Shown: positions 41,318-43,911 of the stretch, piece by piece | Layout: each line of letters begins with the position of its first letter | Position numbering within the stretch: position 1 is the first letter of the stretch | NCBI GenBank assembly: GCA_945864225.1 | Contig: CAMBAL010000016.1 | Span: 1 to 43,911 of the forward strand | From: an uncultured Blautia sp. | GTDB lineage: Bacteria > Bacillota > Clostridia > Lachnospirales > Lachnospiraceae | Direction of reading: 5' to 3' | Length of the DNA: 43,911 nucleotides | Program-made: the position numbers and the translations under genes | Notes under the pieces: generated by a model | Databases searched by the model: none | Seen by the model: only the letters and a program-made list of their open reading frames with translations | What the model was told of the DNA's origin: nothing

Positions 41318-41899
41318 TTAAAACAGGCTCTGCTGTTCATATTCCTGTCTTCTCTCAAGGAGGGGAGGGCTTTTACGCAGCGCAGATTCCAGGAAGGCAT
41401 CATCGTATATCCATTCCTCCAATTCTTTTTCTTCGAGGATCAGCGGCATACGATGATGCACCGGACTCACGGATGCATTGGCCCCGGTGGTCAGGATAAT
41501 AAAGTAATCCTCATCCTGAAAACGGTTATAGAATCCGGCCATATACAGGACCGGCTGATTTTCTCTCAGAAAAGTGACTTTATTTTTATCCGGATCCCAC
41601 TCATAAAACTGCCTTGCAGGGATGATGCAGCGTCTGTGCAGAACACTGTCCCGGAACATTTTCCGTTCCAGTACGGTCTCTGCCCGGGCATTGATCAGCA
41701 GCCCCTTTTTCTGATACCGGGGAAACCCCCATGTCATTGCTTCCGCAGACAAATGAGGCTTCCTGCCGGTGATCACAGCTGCCGACCGGGAAGGACAAAT
41801 GTCTCCCGCACGTTCTCTCCTGATTTTTTCGTCCACTTCCCGGACAACTCTTTCAATTTCTCTGGCTGTATCATCATCTACATAATAACGTCCACACAT
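41318..41899 (-). CDS. SRAP (HMCES/YedK-like) abasic-site protein
   Basis: A 193-residue protein. It begins MCGRYY, so after Met removal Cys2 is the catalytic N-terminus that forms a thiazolidine link with abasic sites in single-stranded DNA. INARAETV (about 70), QFYEWDP (about 99, catalytic Glu) and VHHRMPLIL (about 150, His) complete the SOS response-associated peptidase signature. It shields abasic sites in single-stranded DNA. It lies about 100 bases after the DUF6179 gene on the same strand, across a pair of direct repeats; whether it belongs to that operon is unclear. Confidence 0.93.
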   Translation of the reverse strand: MCGRYYVDDDTAREIERVVREVDEKIRRERAGDICPSRSAAVITGRKPHLSAEAMTWGFPRYQKKGLLINARAETVLERKMFRDSVLHRRCIIPARQFYEWDPDKNKVTFLRENQPVLYMAGFYNRFQDEDYFIILTTGANASVSPVHHRMPLILEEKELEEWIYDDAFLESALRKSPPLLERRQEYEQQSLF

Positions 41900-41916
41900 G
41901 CTTTCTCATCCTCTTT

Positions 41917-42018
41917 CTCTTTCCCGCATCATCCTATATGGGAAATATCTCTCTTTGTCTTTCATACGTAATCTTTTAAGAAAATCTCTTTCCCGCGCTA
42001 TCCCATATGGGAAAATAT
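41917..42018. repeat. imperfect 32-bp direct repeats with a palindromic core
   Basis: CTCTTTCCCGC, then TCCTATATGGGAAATAT (41917-41948), recurs as CTCTTTCCCGC, then TCCCATATGGGAAAATAT (41986-42018), 69 bp apart. The second copy has the perfect palindrome TCCCATATGGGA and spans the DUF6179 stop codon; the first lies just before the SRAP start. Confidence 0.75.
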
Positions 42019-42912
42019 TCCCGGAATACTCCCGTGTTCTGCAGCATTTTTTAACCTTATGGAAAGATTCTGCAAAGAATATTCCAGATATTCCGTCAAT
42101 TCTCCGTCGGCTTTGTAATACTGTTCCAGAAAGGCTTTCAGCATTTCCTGCAGCAGTGCAGTAATCTCCCTCACATCTTTCCTGCATAATAGTTCCTGCA
42201 TCCTGCTGCAGTCTTCCATACAGATCACCTCCTGCAATGGTTTTCTGACCATCATATGCCCGAGAGTATCTGTCAGGACGATCTCACAGATGTTTTCTAT
42301 CATCGACCGGTATCGATCATCATATCTGCACAGTACAGTTTTGACATGATTGCCCGGAAATATCCCAAGAAAGCACTGTTCCAGCTCAATGCACCGGATA
42401 TATTCATATATCCTGTCAATTCCCGCATACGCGGAAAGATCTTTCAGTACCGGATAATCCAACGTCAGAATCGTATTCTGCGGCTCAAATACAGGGTCAT
42501 ACCATTTAAAAAATTCCGGAATCCCTTTTACTACTGTATCATAAAAGCACCGGTTTTCAAAGGTATCAAATCCCTGTCTTATTTCAGATTTCTGAATCAT
42601 TTCAGATTCCGACAACTTTTCAGATTCCGTCAGCATTTCCGTTCCTGACAGAATACTATTATATAGCTCCAACGCGGTTTCCGCTTTTTTCCGGACACAG
42701 GTAAAGCCAATTTCATAGGCCTGCTGAGCCGGCATTTTCTGTGCGGCAGTAAGAGGATTTTTGACAGACTGCTCTCCCTCACGGATGCAGTATATCACCG
42801 CTTCCATCAGCTGCTCCGCTTTTTCATAAGTAATCGAGGTGCTCTCATGACCTGTATATTTTTCTGCCAGTTTTCCCACAAGAGGTACCAGTTCTTCCAT
42901 TTCATAATCCAA
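41998..42912 (-). CDS. DUF6179-like protein of unknown function
   Basis: A 304-residue, mostly helical, probably cytosolic protein. I associate its N-terminus (MEELVPLVGKLAEKYTG, SITYEKAEQLMEAVIYCI) with the family named DUF6179; the name is from memory. No catalytic motif is recognised. A six-residue repeat (TESEKL, SESEMI, QKSEIR) near residues 90-110 comes from an 18-base tandem repeat. The start is a TTG at 42912, chosen because GGAGGTGATC lies just upstream; the next ATG is too far from it. It begins 15 bases after the DUF6323-like stop, forming a two-gene unit. Confidence 0.75.
   Translation of the reverse strand: MDYEMEELVPLVGKLAEKYTGHESTSITYEKAEQLMEAVIYCIREGEQSVKNPLTAAQKMPAQQAYEIGFTCVRKKAETALELYNSILSGTEMLTESEKLSESEMIQKSEIRQGFDTFENRCFYDTVVKGIPEFFKWYDPVFEPQNTILTLDYPVLKDLSAYAGIDRIYEYIRCIELEQCFLGIFPGNHVKTVLCRYDDRYRSMIENICEIVLTDTLGHMMVRKPLQEVICMEDCSRMQELLCRKDVREITALLQEMLKAFLEQYYKADGELTEYLEYSLQNLSIRLKNAAEHGSIPGIFSHMG
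42582..42653. repeat. 18-bp tandem repeat inside the DUF6179 gene
   Basis: Four head-to-tail 18-base units begin at 42582, 42600, 42618 and 42636. The first three share TTTCAGATT and the fourth is diverged. The unit length keeps the reading frame. Confidence 0.8.
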
Positions 42913-42927
42913 TTTCGATCACCTCCA

Positions 42928-43455
42928 TCAGAAGAGTTCCTTCAGAGCCTCGAGATACCATTCATAATTCCAGCCTCTTCCATCCTGGAATCTGGAATAC
43001 TCTCCATAGCCGTCCGTACTTTTATATTCTCCATACCCTGCCCTGATGGCCTTTGCAAAATCAGAAAGACACGATCCCTCCAGATAATCCAGATCTCCGA
43101 AGCATACCTTTTCAAACTGCTCCTTCATCAGGTGAAGCAATTCATCATCTGTGATTTCATCCTGCATTTCATTCTTATACAAATAAAAAATTTCCTGAAG
43201 GCGGATGATTGTGTCAGCATAATCGTTCTGATCGATATATTCTGAATCACAGAATTCGTAAATGATTTTCGGGGTAATTCCCTCACCAAACTCCACTCTC
43301 TTCTGCTCCCGAAGGCTGTTTCCGCATTCTTTCAGAATCAGCTGTGCATCCTCTTCACTAAGAGTGAGTCCGTACTGCTGCGTGGTTCTGTTTGTTTCAA
43401 TTAATTTGCCCAACTGATTCTGTTTCTGCAATAAAATCATCCAATCCTGACTCAT
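42928..43455 (-). CDS. DUF6323-like protein of unknown function
   Basis: A 175-residue acidic protein, rich in helices. Blocks such as YGLTLSEEDAQLILKECGN, GITPKIIYEFCDSEYIDQND and YADTIIRLQEIFYLYKNE match what I remember as DUF6323, which usually accompanies DUF6179. No metal, nucleotide or DNA-binding motif is visible. GAGGGATACGC precedes the ATG. A strong extended -10 promoter lies about 100 bases upstream, so this gene leads the unit with the DUF6179 gene. Confidence 0.75.
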   Translation of the reverse strand: MSQDWMILLQKQNQLGKLIETNRTTQQYGLTLSEEDAQLILKECGNSLREQKRVEFGEGITPKIIYEFCDSEYIDQNDYADTIIRLQEIFYLYKNEMQDEITDDELLHLMKEQFEKVCFGDLDYLEGSCLSDFAKAIRAGYGEYKSTDGYGEYSRFQDGRGWNYEWYLEALKELF

Positions 43456-43550
43456 GCGTATCCCTCCCTGTAATAGAAACTGATAATAAAAATGACAAAA
43501 TCTTATTCTGTTTCGAAAACAAACGGTTCCTTTTTCTGTTTTGGGAACTG

Positions 43551-43579
43551 ATTATAGCACCGGATAAAAAGCATTGCCA
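43551..43579 (-). promoter_or_regulatory. promoter of the DUF6323-DUF6179 unit
   Basis: On the minus strand TGGCAA (43574-43579), 17 bases, then TATAAT (43551-43556) preceded by TGC, an extended -10. It lies 96 bases before the DUF6323 start. Confidence 0.75.
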
Positions 43580-43618
43580 GACTTGAATTTTTGCCGATTT
43601 TGTGGTAATATAATGGTG

Positions 43619-43657
43619 CAAAAAGGGAACGATTTTTTCAGTCGTTCCCTTTTTTTG
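43619..43657. terminator. terminator between the partial gene and DUF6323
   Basis: AAAAAGGGAACGA pairs exactly with TCGTTCCCTTTTT around a 9-base loop, with A-runs and T-runs on both sides. It ends the transcript of the gene at the right edge. Confidence 0.88.
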
Positions 43658-43718
43658 AACCAGATATTCCGTTTTACTGAAAACAACACTACACGAATGG
43701 CTCCAGAAACAGCATATC

Positions 43719-43911
43719 CTATAAATCCCCAAGCAGATCCTCAAGGATATTTTCCTGATATGCTGCCATTCTTCTTACCTTCATATACTCTGCCGTCTCT
43801 CTCAGCAGAGGATTTTTGATATTTCCAAGCTTCGTCATACCGACATCTCCAATGCTTTCTCCGGAAAGACTGTTTTCGTAATCTTCCGGTGTCATCCTCC
43901 ATATCTGAATT
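43719..43911 (-). CDS. C-terminal part of an unidentified gene, cut by the window edge
   Basis: The minus strand is open from the right edge to a TAG at 43721-43719. It encodes about 63 residues, including RMTPEDYENSLSGESIGDV, GMTKLGNIKNPLLRETAEYM and a helical end, AYQENILEDLLGDL. It has no stop, and codon use looks like its neighbours. I do not recognise the family. It is separated from the DUF6323 gene by a strong terminator, so it is a distinct transcript, though it may belong to the same conserved neighbourhood. Confidence 0.65.
   Translation of the reverse strand, partial: IQIWRMTPEDYENSLSGESIGDVGMTKLGNIKNPLLRETAEYMKVRRMAAYQENILEDLLGDL

Noticed and set aside
1-43911. CRISPR array, tRNA, rRNA or intact insertion sequence
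   Set aside because: No regularly spaced repeats, cloverleaf-like sequence, rRNA core or transposase was recognised; a tRNAscan-SE run would be decisive for tRNAs.

Overview
The window looks like a chromosomal segment of an anaerobic, carbohydrate-fermenting Firmicute of the Lachnospiraceae type (Blautia/Ruminococcus-like). This is inferred from moderate-to-low GC, strong AGGAGG-type ribosome sites, several CUT1 sugar ABC transporters without a local ATPase, YesM/YesN two-component regulation, a TPP riboswitch on thiC, a T-box leader, and families such as DUF6179/DUF6323 that I associate with this group. Species is not determined. Most genes are on the minus strand. No rRNA, tRNA, CRISPR array or intact insertion sequence was recognised.

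Layout. 1-3.6 kb: housekeeping genes (YfcE-like phosphoesterase, ComEC-like metallo-beta-lactamase-fold protein, endonuclease III, Gfo/Idh/MocA oxidoreductase). 3.7-11.9 kb: sugar module A, with a lone lipoprotein solute-binding protein overlapping a YesM-type histidine kinase and YesN-type response regulator, then two permeases and a second solute-binding protein. 12.1-14.1 kb: a TPP riboswitch, an unusually long structured leader, thiC and a small Nif11-like protein. 14.3-15.5 kb: a small XRE regulator behind a perfect 13-bp inverted repeat, and a stand-alone SagB/ThcOx nitroreductase. 15.6-18.7 kb: GH42 beta-galactosidase with a divergent AraC regulator. 18.7-20.8 kb: cstA behind a T-box leader. 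20.9-29.9 kb: module B, (arabino)xylo-oligosaccharide uptake and breakdown (solute-binding protein, two permeases, GH3, CE4-like deacetylase, GH43) with a divergent AraC regulator. 29.9-31.4 kb: debris of a probable mobile island at the 3' end of guaA. 31.4-32.4 kb: a GMP synthase lacking its glutaminase domain. 32.5-39.4 kb: module C (solute-binding protein, two permeases, GH31) with a LacI regulator and a palindromic operator. 39.4-41.2 kb: SpoU-type rRNA methyltransferase, then a gene graveyard with an ABC-F C-terminal scrap and a deleted second copy of T-box plus cstA. 41.3-43.9 kb: SRAP (HMCES/YedK-like) protein, DUF6179 and DUF6323 proteins, and the end of an unidentified gene.

How it works together. 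The three transporters would import oligosaccharides (A under YesMN control, B under AraC, C under LacI), and the cytoplasmic GH3, GH43, GH31 and GH42 enzymes, all without signal peptides, would cleave them. The transporters presumably borrow an ATPase encoded elsewhere.

The best candidates for something undescribed are the T-box-controlled cstA with its decayed paralogue carrying the same leader; the Nif11-like peptide tied to thiC; the 12-codon ORF created by tandem duplication between nth and the metallo-beta-lactamase gene; and the DUF6323-DUF6179-SRAP cluster.
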